Assembly: GCF_000708045.1 (NCBI RefSeq)
Contig: NZ_ANIE01000005.1
Coordinates: 310,001-374,000, forward strand
Source: Marinobacter nitratireducens
GTDB lineage: Bacteria; Pseudomonadota; Gammaproteobacteria; Pseudomonadales; Oleiphilaceae
DNA length: 64,000 bases
Direction: 5' to 3'
Each line of letters opens with the position of its first letter. Within the stretch, counting starts at the first letter, position 1. Under the pieces are notes generated by a model that was not told where the DNA came from, searched no databases, and saw only the letters and a list, made by a program, of their open reading frames with translations. This document shows, in pieces, positions 1-6,690 of the stretch. The translations under genes were made by a program, and so were the position numbers.

Positions 1-765
1 AACGGAGTTGATCTTCAGTTTCGGGATGGCAAATGCGTAGAGCGAGCGCTCCCTGGCGTGCGGGCTGTGGCAGGCTTGTGGTCACCCGAAACCGGAATAA
101 TCGACAGCCACGGTTTGATGCTGTCGTTGCTCGGGGAGCTTGAGGATGCTGGCGGCCAGCTGGTGTGCGGGGCTCCTGTGCTGGCAGCGAGCGTTGAGTC
201 CTGTGGTCATGCATTGACGGTGGGCGGCAGGGAACCGTGTACGCTGGTTGCCCGGCAAGTTGTTAACTGTGCCGGACTGGGGGCCGTGCCTCTCGCTCAG
301 ATATGGGAGGGATTACCGGATTCGCAAAGGTTGCAGCAATGGCTCGCCCGGGGCGTCTATTTCAGCTACAGCGGTCGCCACCCGTTTAATACGCTTGTCT
401 ACCCGATTCCTGAGCCGGGCGGTCTCGGCGTTCACCTCACTCTGGATCTTGGCGGGCAAGCGCGCTTCGGACCCGACGTGGAGTGGATAGAATCCGAGAA
501 TTACAGCGTTGATCCTGGGCGAGCCAGTCGGTTTGCTGCAGGTGTCCGGACATGGTGGCCCGGGCTCGACGAATGCAGGTTACAGCCTGCCTACGCAGGC
601 ATTCGCCCGAAGCTGAGTGGTCCGGGCAGCGGTTTTGCCGATTTTCGGATAGACGGCCCGGGAAATCATGGTGTCGAGGGGCTCGTAAACCTGTTTGGTA
701 TTGAGTCGCCGGGTCTGACATCCAGTCTTGCCATTGCGGCCTATGTTGCTGCAATGCTTTGTTAG
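1..765 (+). CDS. FAD-dependent oxidoreductase (DAO family), C-terminal part
   Basis: The reading frame is open from base 1, so the start and the N-terminal Rossmann FAD motif lie outside the window; 254 residues are visible. The segment resembles the C-terminal half of the DAO-type flavoproteins related to L-2-hydroxyglutarate oxidase. The signature is the stretch YPIPEPGGLGVHLTLD near residues 132-147, followed by an arginine-rich substrate region and a final GIESPGLTSSLAIA segment typical of the FAD-binding C-terminus. The 3' end overlaps the convergent comF gene by 4 bp. The substrate cannot be told from this fragment; 2-hydroxy acids are the family expectation. Confidence 0.75.
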   Translation, partial: NGVDLQFRDGKCVERALPGVRAVAGLWSPETGIIDSHGLMLSLLGELEDAGGQLVCGAPVLAASVESCGHALTVGGREPCTLVARQVVNCAGLGAVPLAQIWEGLPDSQRLQQWLARGVYFSYSGRHPFNTLVYPIPEPGGLGVHLTLDLGGQARFGPDVEWIESENYSVDPGRASRFAAGVRTWWPGLDECRLQPAYAGIRPKLSGPGSGFADFRIDGPGNHGVEGLVNLFGIESPGLTSSLAIAAYVAAMLC

Positions 766-1454
766 GCCGGGGTTCGTGCCAGCGCCCACACCTCGACATC
801 AAGCGCCCCGGCTTCTTTCAGTCGGCTTGCGAGTAATCGCGCGGTAGCGCCGGTTGTCACGACATCATCAACGATGGCGACGCGTTCTGGCACCTTGCCC
901 TTCACAGCGAACACATCGGCCAGGTTGGCCAGTCTTTGGGCTCTGTTCAAGCCCTGCTGCGCCGGTGTATGGCGAGTTCGATAGACCAGGTTGGTGTCCA
1001 ACGGGATGCCCAGAGTGCGGCTCAGGTGTTCTGCAATGTCTCTGGCTTGATTGAACCCTCGTTTGCGCCTTTTGGCAGGATGCATCGGGGCTGGCACAAG
1101 AAGGTCAGGATGACCTCGTTCGCAACCGTCCAGCTGCTCCTTCAAATAGCCGCACATATCCTGAATAAGAGGGCGGGCGAACTTGCGTTGGCCACTGTAC
1201 TTGTACCGGCTGATCATGCCATCGATGGGGTACTGGTACCGCCAGGGAATTCGCGAGCGGTCATAGGGTGGCGGCGCTTTCAGGCAATCTCCGCATGTCA
1301 GCTCCTGGCTCTGTGTCGCCAGGGGTAGGCAGCATAAGCGGCAGCACCACCGGTTTATCGGCAGGTCGCTTCGGCAGGCATGGCAAAGACCGTCGACACT
1401 GTTTGAATCCAGGCAGGCAACGCAGGCGCCAGCCTGCCGGTTTCTGTTAACCAT
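762..1454 (-). CDS. comF: ComF family phosphoribosyltransferase-like protein
   Basis: A 230-residue protein with two CxxC pairs near the N-terminus (CVAC, CHAC), the zinc finger usual in ComF/GntX proteins. It has a type I phosphoribosyltransferase PRPP-binding motif VAIVDDVVTTGAT near residues 192-204. The family is linked to DNA uptake (ComFC) but its exact reaction is unsettled. I chose the ATG at 1454 (start MVNRNRQ), which has AAGGA just upstream; in-frame ATGs at 1481, 1496 and 1505 are possible. With this start, the divergent bioB promoter lies outside the gene, and a BirA-like operator sits over its ribosome-binding region, so comF expression may be tied to biotin status. comF beside bioB is also the order I recall in Pseudomonas. 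Confidence 0.85.
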   Translation of the reverse strand: MVNRNRQAGACVACLDSNSVDGLCHACRSDLPINRWCCRLCCLPLATQSQELTCGDCLKAPPPYDRSRIPWRYQYPIDGMISRYKYSGQRKFARPLIQDMCGYLKEQLDGCERGHPDLLVPAPMHPAKRRKRGFNQARDIAEHLSRTLGIPLDTNLVYRTRHTPAQQGLNRAQRLANLADVFAVKGKVPERVAIVDDVVTTGATARLLASRLKEAGALDVEVWALARTPA

Positions 1455-1473
1455 TAGTCCTTTAATGGTTGAC
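1446..1473 (+). promoter_or_regulatory. Putative BirA operator 1 (bioB upstream)
   Basis: Half sites GTTAACC (1446-1452) and GGTTGAC (1467-1473) are separated by exactly 14 bases. This fits the BirA repressor pattern of proteobacteria (GTAAACC-N14/15-GGTTTAC type). The right half overlaps the bioB -35 hexamer, and the left half reaches the comF start region, so binding could repress both directions. Half-site sequence and spacing are seen; BirA binding is inferred. Confidence 0.6.
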
Positions 1474-1496
1474 AGGGGCATCAGTCCCTTTATCAT
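1469..1496 (+). promoter_or_regulatory. Sigma-70 promoter of bioB
   Basis: A perfect -35 TTGACA (1469-1474) and a good -10 TATCAT (1491-1496) are spaced by 16 bases. The predicted transcription start near 1503 leaves a 5' leader of about 44 bases before the bioB ATG at 1547. The two BirA-like operators cover the -35 box and the predicted start site. Confidence 0.65.
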
Positions 1497-1507
1497 CTGT
1501 TTCATCC

Positions 1508-1535
1508 GTAAACCCCGAGACCGGAAAAGGTTAAC
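1508..1535 (+). promoter_or_regulatory. Putative BirA operator 2 (bioB leader)
   Basis: GTAAACC (1508-1514), 14 bases, then GGTTAAC (1529-1535). This is the closer match of the two sites to the BirA consensus and lies over the predicted transcription start and early leader of bioB. Its centre is 62 bp from that of operator 1, about six helical turns, so paired dimers would sit on the same face. Confidence 0.65.
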
Positions 1536-1546
1536 AGGACTTTCTC

Positions 1547-2620
1547 ATGACCGCTACCCAAGCTGCTGCTGGCTCAATTCGTCACGACTGGACATTGCAA
1601 GAGGCCCGTGAACTGTTCGAGCTGCCCTTCAATGATCTGATGTTCCGCGCCCAGACCGTTCATCGCCAGCATTTTGATCCTAATGAGGTGCAGGTCAGCA
1701 CATTGCTGTCAATCAAGACCGGTGCCTGTCCTGAGGACTGCAAATACTGTCCCCAAAGCGGTCACTACAATACCGGGCTGGATAAAGAAAAGCTTCTGGA
1801 AATCGAGAAGGTCGTGGCGGAAGCGCGTGCCGCCAAGGATAAGGGCGCCTCACGCTTCTGCATGGGGGCTGCCTGGCGCAGCCCGACCAAGAAAGACATG
1901 CCGTATGTGCTCGATATGGTGCGTCAGGTTAAATCACTGGGTATGGAAACCTGCATGACCCTTGGCATGCTGAAAGAGGAACAGGCGAAGGAGCTGGCCG
2001 AAGCAGGGCTGGACTATTACAACCACAACCTGGACACCTCTGAAAAATACTACAGCCACATTATCACCACACGGACCTATCAGGATCGTCTGGATACCCT
2101 CGACAACGTTCGCAAGGCCGGCATGAAGGTATGCTGCGGCGGCATCATGGGGATGGGCGAGGACGAAGACGACCGTGTTGGCCTGCTGGTTCAGTTGGCT
2201 AACCTGCCGCATCACCCGGAAAGTGTGCCGGTCAATATGCTGGTGAAGGTCAAGGGAACGCCGATGGAGGATGTGGAAGACCTGGATCCGTTCGACTTTG
2301 TCCGCATCATCGCCGTTGCCCGCATCATGATGCCGGAGTCTCACGTGCGTCTGTCTGCGGGACGTGAACAGATGAACGAACAGATGCAGGCAATGTGCTT
2401 CATGGCCGGCGCCAACTCCATTTTCTACGGCGAGAAGCTGCTGACCACCTCGAACCCGGAGGCTGACGCGGATATGCAACTGTTCCGCCGGCTCGGAATC
2501 CGTCCTGAACAGCGGGAGCAGTGCGCAACCGAGGAACAGGAAGAAGAGGCGATTGCCGAAGCCGTTGAGTACGAGGCGACGCGTCACATGTTCTATGACG
2601 CGACGCGGGAATCTGCCTAG
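1547..2620 (+). CDS. bioB: Biotin synthase
   Basis: A 357-residue radical-SAM enzyme that inserts sulfur into dethiobiotin, the last step of biotin synthesis. The radical-SAM triad C61xxxC65xxC68 (CPEDCKYC) binds the 4Fe-4S cluster. A cysteine in FCMGAAWR (about 105), those in METCMTL and VCCGG, and an arginine in RLSAGRE fit the sacrificial 2Fe-2S ligands. Length is normal for proteobacterial BioB. The ATG at 1547 follows AGGAC by 7 bases. It is the first gene of the bioBFCD run and lies behind a strong promoter with BirA-like operators. Hairpin element A1 begins 8 bases after its stop and separates it from bioF. Confidence 0.97.
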   Translation: MTATQAAAGSIRHDWTLQEARELFELPFNDLMFRAQTVHRQHFDPNEVQVSTLLSIKTGACPEDCKYCPQSGHYNTGLDKEKLLEIEKVVAEARAAKDKGASRFCMGAAWRSPTKKDMPYVLDMVRQVKSLGMETCMTLGMLKEEQAKELAEAGLDYYNHNLDTSEKYYSHIITTRTYQDRLDTLDNVRKAGMKVCCGGIMGMGEDEDDRVGLLVQLANLPHHPESVPVNMLVKVKGTPMEDVEDLDPFDFVRIIAVARIMMPESHVRLSAGREQMNEQMQAMCFMAGANSIFYGEKLLTTSNPEADADMQLFRRLGIRPEQREQCATEEQEEEAIAEAVEYEATRHMFYDATRESA

Positions 2621-2628
2621 GAATTGCA

Positions 2629-2760
2629 AACTTCGGGGGAGTGAAAGCCGGCACGTGGGTTCCAGGACACGCTACGAGCACATCCATGTGCGCTTGTTTC
2701 GGGCCGTCCCTGGCCCTCAACAGTCCTGGAACCCACGAGCCGACTTTCACCCGAACTTTG
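2629..2760. repeat. Hairpin element A1 (conserved core, locus-specific arms)
   Basis: Inverted arms 2629-2668 and 2723-2760 surround a 54-nt core (2669-2722). The innermost 15 bp (CGTGGGTTCCAGGAC) pair perfectly; further out there are three mismatches and a 4-nt bulge. The core is in minus orientation and belongs to sub-type II, shared with A3 and A5, with a GGCC...GGCC hairpin and an internal GCACAT/ATGTGC stem. There is no T-tract, so it is not a classical terminator. It lies in the middle of the biotin operon, where it could reduce read-through into bioF or affect mRNA decay. Confidence 0.85.
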
Positions 2761-2797
2761 GTGTTGCCTGGAACATTCAAGCGGTGGTAATGACCGG

Positions 2798-3973
2798 ATG
2801 AGAAACTTTGCCGAAGAAATAGAGCAGCGGAAGCAGTCTGGTTTGTATCGCACGCGCCGGTTGGTGTCAGGCCCTCAGCAGCCGGAGCTGATGGTAAATG
2901 ATCAGCCCGTGTTGTCATTCTGCAGCAATGACTACCTGGGACTTGCCAATCATCCGGGTAATATCGCCGCACTCCAGAATGCGCTGCCTGAAACCGGTCT
3001 GGGTGGCGCCGCTTCCCACCTGATTTGTGGTCACCATACAGCTCATCACCAGCTGGAAGACCGGCTGGCGGAGTTTACCGGCCGCAGCGCTGCGTTGTTC
3101 TTTTCAACGGGTTACATGGCCAATATGGGAGTGATCTCAGCGTTGGCGGGGCGGGGCGATACAATATTTTCCGACCGCCTCAATCATGCCTCGATTATTG
3201 ACGGCTGTGTCCTTAGCCGGGCCCGCATCCGCCGTTATCCCCATAGTGACATTGCTGCTCTGGACGAGATGCTGGCTCAGACCAGCGGGCATAAGCTGGT
3301 GGTGACCGACGGCGTGTTCAGCATGGATGGCGACATCGCACCTCTGAAGGAGTTGGCCAGAGTCTGCAAGCGTCATGATGCATTGCTGGTTGTGGATGAC
3401 GCTCATGGTATTGGTGTCCTGGGGCCAGAGGGGAGAGGTAGCATTGCCGAATGTGGTTTGAGCGAGTCCGATGTGCCGGTACTGATCGGAACCCTGGGTA
3501 AGGGGGTCGGGACTAGCGGAGCCTTTGCCGCAGGGCCTGCGTTACTCATGGACTACCTGGTGCAGAAGGCTCGCACCTACATCTACACGACGGCGATGCC
3601 GCCGGCCATTGCCGCTGCGACCTGCGCAAGTATTGATCTTATCGAGCGTGATCAGCCTCGGCGTGAGCATCTTGCTCGGCTGGTTTCCGTGTTTCGCCAG
3701 CGCGCTTCGGCGATGGGCTACACCCTGATAGACTCCCGCACCCCCATTCAGCCGATTATGGTTGGGGATAATGAGGCTGCCATGGCGCTCAGTGAGGCTC
3801 TGGAGCAACAGGGAGTGCTGGTGACGGCAATTCGCCCACCGACGGTCCCCGCCGGTGAGGCCCGCCTGAGGGTGACCTTGAGTGCTGCTCATACTGTTGA
3901 GGATCTCGAACGCCTTTTGGTGGCGCTGGAGCGCTGTCGCCATTTACTGGACAAAACGGATTTGGCGGTATGA
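2798..3973 (+). CDS. bioF: 8-amino-7-oxononanoate synthase
   Basis: A 391-residue PLP enzyme of the alpha-oxoamine synthase family that condenses pimeloyl-ACP (or pimeloyl-CoA) with alanine to start the biotin ring. The PLP lysine is K235 in GTLGKGVGTSG. The DDAHG motif (200-204) and SHLICGHH (around 73-80) are the usual cofactor-contact segments. Length is typical. Its stop overlaps the bioC ATG by 4 bases (ATGA), so translation is probably coupled. In the Pseudomonas clusters I recall, bioH lies between bioF and bioC; here there is no room for it. Confidence 0.96.
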   Translation: MRNFAEEIEQRKQSGLYRTRRLVSGPQQPELMVNDQPVLSFCSNDYLGLANHPGNIAALQNALPETGLGGAASHLICGHHTAHHQLEDRLAEFTGRSAALFFSTGYMANMGVISALAGRGDTIFSDRLNHASIIDGCVLSRARIRRYPHSDIAALDEMLAQTSGHKLVVTDGVFSMDGDIAPLKELARVCKRHDALLVVDDAHGIGVLGPEGRGSIAECGLSESDVPVLIGTLGKGVGTSGAFAAGPALLMDYLVQKARTYIYTTAMPPAIAAATCASIDLIERDQPRREHLARLVSVFRQRASAMGYTLIDSRTPIQPIMVGDNEAAMALSEALEQQGVLVTAIRPPTVPAGEARLRVTLSAAHTVEDLERLLVALERCRHLLDKTDLAV

Positions 3974-4743
3974 TTGCTCTGAAGCCGGATATCGCTCGTG
4001 AATTCGGCAGTGCGAGCAAGACCTATGAGAGAGTCTCGCGCCTTCAGCGCCTGATGGGCGATGACATGATTCAGCGGTTGGGGAGAATCGCTCCGGCCGG
4101 GCATGTGCTGGACCTGGGGTGCGGTACGGGCTGGTTTACAAGACAATTGGCGGACATGCTCCCGGACTCTGCAGTGACGGGTATGGACCTGTCGCCGGGC
4201 ATGATTGACCACGCCAGTCAGACCAGCAAGTGTGTTTCCTCCTGGCTGGTTGGTGATGCGGAACACATTCCTTTCCCAGACGACAGCGTTGATCTGCTGT
4301 TCAGCAATCTGATGCTGCAATGGTGTGCTGATCCAAGGGTTGTCTTCCGGGAGTGCCGGCGGGTGCTCCGGCCCGGCGGCCGTTTGATGATCTCGTCCCT
4401 GCTGGATGGGACCCTTGCCGAGCTGCGGCAGGCCTGGGCGGCTGCGGATCATGGGGTAGAGCACGTCAATCAGTTCCTTCCTGAAACTGACTTTGTCCGC
4501 TATGTCGATGAGGTTTTGCCTGGCGCCAGAGTAGACGCTCGGTCGTTGCAATTGGAGTACGACTCGCCAATGGGCCTGGTGGGTGAGCTAAAGAAGCTGG
4601 GAGCAGGCTATAAAGGCGGGCAACGCCGCATGTCTTTGACTGGGCCTGGTCGCTGGCGCAGGATGTGCGATCAATATCCGTTGGCGGATGATGGGCGAGT
4701 GCTTGGGACTTATGAGGCCGTCTGGGTCGATTGGAAGGCGTAA
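3970..4743 (+). CDS. bioC: Malonyl-ACP O-methyltransferase
   Basis: A 257-residue class I SAM methyltransferase. Motif I VLDLGCGTGWF lies at residues 46-56, with a DAEHIPFPDDSVDL segment and a post-motif LMLQWCADP typical of BioC. It methylates malonyl-ACP so that fatty-acid synthase can build a pimeloyl methyl ester. It overlaps bioF by 4 bases and is 35 bases before bioD. The matching esterase (BioH, BioG, BioJ or similar) is not encoded in this cluster and must be elsewhere if the pathway is complete. Confidence 0.93.
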   Translation: MIALKPDIAREFGSASKTYERVSRLQRLMGDDMIQRLGRIAPAGHVLDLGCGTGWFTRQLADMLPDSAVTGMDLSPGMIDHASQTSKCVSSWLVGDAEHIPFPDDSVDLLFSNLMLQWCADPRVVFRECRRVLRPGGRLMISSLLDGTLAELRQAWAAADHGVEHVNQFLPETDFVRYVDEVLPGARVDARSLQLEYDSPMGLVGELKKLGAGYKGGQRRMSLTGPGRWRRMCDQYPLADDGRVLGTYEAVWVDWKA

Positions 4744-4778
4744 ACTTTGAATAGCTGTTTGGATGGCGTGAACCGAAT

Positions 4779-5471
4779 ATGGCAAAAAAAACGTTCTTTG
4801 TGACCGGAACCGACACCGGTGTCGGTAAAACCATGGTATCCGCAGCCATTCTTGAGGCCGCCAAGGGCTCGGGTAGGCGTACCATTGGCATGAAGCCAAT
4901 TGCGTCTGGCTGCGACGTGACCCCGGATGGTCTTCGCAATGAAGACGCGCTTATGCTGCAAAAGGCGATGACCGAGTCGCTTCCATATGAGCGGATCAAT
5001 CCGGTGGCGCTGGAGCCAGCGATTGCTCCGCACGTTGCCGCCCAGCAGGCGGGAATAACCGTGACAGCCCAGCGGCTGGTGGGGTTTTGCCGTGGCTTGC
5101 AGATGCAGCCAGCCGACCTGATGCTGATCGAGGGGGCGGGGGGCTGGCGGGTGCCGTTAAACGACCGGGAAGTATACTCGGCCGTTCCGCGGGAATTGGA
5201 TATTCCGGTCATTCTTGTGGTATCCCTCAAGCTCGGCTGTATAAACCATGCAATGCTGAGTGCCGAGGCAATCCGCGCTGACGGTTTGAGGGTTGTTGGA
5301 TGGGTCGCCAATCGCTCAGAGCCGGAACCGATGAGTTGTGAATCAGAAACATTGAATTACCTGCTCGAACACCTGGGTGCGCCGTGCCTTGGTGTGTTGC
5401 CCTGGAGTGAAGCGGCAGACCCTGGCCTCTTGTCGGAATCGCTGGATCTTCAAGCTTTGTTTGAAAATTGA
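4779..5471 (+). CDS. bioD: Dethiobiotin synthetase
   Basis: A 230-residue ATP-dependent carboxylase that closes the ureido ring of dethiobiotin. The P-loop GTDTGVGKT is at residues 10-18 immediately after the first strand. IEGAGGWRVPL near residue 115 is the BioD signature that contacts substrate and nucleotide. Length is normal. It is the last recognisable biotin gene of the run; the next ORF starts about 50 bases downstream and may be co-transcribed. Confidence 0.95.
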   Translation: MAKKTFFVTGTDTGVGKTMVSAAILEAAKGSGRRTIGMKPIASGCDVTPDGLRNEDALMLQKAMTESLPYERINPVALEPAIAPHVAAQQAGITVTAQRLVGFCRGLQMQPADLMLIEGAGGWRVPLNDREVYSAVPRELDIPVILVVSLKLGCINHAMLSAEAIRADGLRVVGWVANRSEPEPMSCESETLNYLLEHLGAPCLGVLPWSEAADPGLLSESLDLQALFEN

Positions 5472-5521
5472 CCAATTTTGTGGCTTACTGGAGTCCATTA
5501 GTGGTCGCTGGGTAGCTGGAT

Positions 5522-5767
5522 ATGATCAACAATACACTTGGGATTGGCATTCAGGGCATGCAGGAAGGCATCGCCGGTATGGAGAATGCTGCTCGCAAGA
5601 TCGCTCGCGGCGGTGTCGATGGCCCTCAGGGTTCGTCCGACGGCGCCGGTGGCCTTGTGGAGCCGATTGTTGAGCTGAAGGTCTATGAGCGCAGCGTTGA
5701 AGCCTCCGCGCAGGTTGTAAAGACGGCGGACGAGACATTGGGCACGCTGCTGGATGTTATGGCCTGA
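5522..5767 (+). CDS. Small protein resembling fused ends of a flagellar rod/hook subunit
   Basis: An 81-residue protein. Residues 3-28 (NTLGIGIQGMQEG...) resemble the N-terminal helix of flagellar rod/hook subunits, and residues 45-80 (IVELKVYERSVEASAQVVKTADETLGTLL) resemble their C-terminal helix, where MI..QRAYE...KVISTADEML is usual. A glycine-rich linker replaces the whole central domain. I recall a small hypothetical at this place in Pseudomonas next to bioD. No flagellar genes are nearby. It could be a vestige or an independent miniature coiled-coil protein; its function is unknown. It is 9 bases before the next gene, which suggests a pair. Confidence 0.75.
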   Translation: MINNTLGIGIQGMQEGIAGMENAARKIARGGVDGPQGSSDGAGGLVEPIVELKVYERSVEASAQVVKTADETLGTLLDVMA

Positions 5768-5776
5768 GTACCGGTC

Positions 5777-6421
5777 ATGAACGCGCTTTCTTCAATTTCC
5801 CCTCCGAATCCATTCGCCACCTCCCCAAGCGGTGGTGCCGGTCGTTCTGACACGGCTTCCGCCAACGCTTCTGTTAGCGGACGTCCTGCACGGGATGCCG
5901 AAGCGTCGACATCTGGCAACGCGGTTGAGCAAGGGCTGTCTCCGGATGAGCTGAAGCAGCTTACCAAACTGAAAGCCCGGGACCGCGAGGTCAGGGCGCA
6001 TGAAGCCGCTCATCAGGCAGCGGGTGGCCAGCATGCTGGTGCGATGTCGTTTACCTATCAGCGTGGCCCCGATGGCGCCCAGTATGCCGTTGGTGGAGAG
6101 GTGTCTATCGATGTCGGTGCGGTTGAAGGCGATCCTCAGGCCACAATAGAGAAAATGCGCACGGTTCGTGCTGCTGCGCTGGCTCCCGCCGAGCCCTCGG
6201 GCCAGGATCGTGCGGTTGCTGCCCAGGCAATGCAGACGATGCTTCAGGCCCAGTCTGAGTTGGCCGCTGAGAAGTCCCGAGAGTCGGGTTCCGAAGCCTC
6301 TGAACCCGAACGGGAAATTACCCGTTCCGGACAGAGGGCCTCCGAGACCTACCAGTCTGTTTCCGGAATGTCTCCGTCATCTGAACAACAGGCTTCGGGG
6401 TTCGTCCCGGTCTCAGCCTGA
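5777..6421 (+). CDS. SprA-related putative metalloprotease
   Basis: A 214-residue protein. After a low-complexity Ser/Ala/Pro-rich first 55 residues comes a basic helix and then H75-EAA-H79, an HExxH zinc-protease motif, within AHEAAHQAAGGQHAG. The following YQRGPDGAQYAVGGEVSIDV and the GDPQATIEKM..VR.AALAPAEPS segment are the hallmark of the SprA-related / CJM1_0395 putative metalloprotease family. The C-terminal 60 residues are disordered-looking. No signal peptide is evident. The substrate is unknown. It lies 9 bases behind the small flagellar-like ORF. Confidence 0.85.
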   Translation: MNALSSISPPNPFATSPSGGAGRSDTASANASVSGRPARDAEASTSGNAVEQGLSPDELKQLTKLKARDREVRAHEAAHQAAGGQHAGAMSFTYQRGPDGAQYAVGGEVSIDVGAVEGDPQATIEKMRTVRAAALAPAEPSGQDRAVAAQAMQTMLQAQSELAAEKSRESGSEASEPEREITRSGQRASETYQSVSGMSPSSEQQASGFVPVSA

Positions 6422-6549
6422 ATTTCCTTATTTCCGATCCCCTTCAGAACGTTATTTCGGTTGATGTCCAAGTCCTTGTATTTCAGTGTCCAGAGCTGTT
6501 GTGTGGGGGCTTTGGCGGTGCCGGGGAGCACAAATTTTTCATCCGGCTA

Positions 6550-6579
6550 TTGACAATTCTGTGCCAGTAAACGTATGTT
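6550..6579 (+). promoter_or_regulatory. Sigma-70 promoter of the first acyl-CoA dehydrogenase gene
   Basis: A perfect -35 TTGACA (6550-6555) and a -10 TATGTT (6574-6579) are separated by 18 bases. The predicted start near 6586 falls inside the PsrA-like palindrome just downstream and leaves a leader of about 105 bases before the ATG at 6691. Confidence 0.55.
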
Positions 6580-6580
6580 T

Positions 6581-6594
6581 CAAACAAGTGTTTA
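6581..6594 (+). promoter_or_regulatory. Putative PsrA operator
   Basis: CAAAC-AAGT-GTTTA, an AAAC/GTTT palindrome with 4-base spacing. It fits the published PsrA pattern (G/CAAAC-N2-4-GTTTG/C) except for the last base. PsrA is a TetR-type fatty-acid-responsive repressor of beta-oxidation genes in Pseudomonas. The site lies directly after the -10 box over the expected transcription start, a classic repression position. Sequence is seen; regulator identity is inferred. Confidence 0.55.
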
Positions 6595-6690
6595 ATTAAG
6601 GCTGTGGCGCAGTGCGCTCCAGTGACTGAGCAAACCAAGGCCAAGCTGGCAATTCCGTATCAGCTGAGACCGATTTTAGAGGTGGATTCC

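Noticed and set aside
2553..2972. Short open frames across element A1 on both strands
   Set aside because: They read through the inverted repeat and parts of bioB and bioF; the peptide similarity among copies comes from the shared element core, not from coding.
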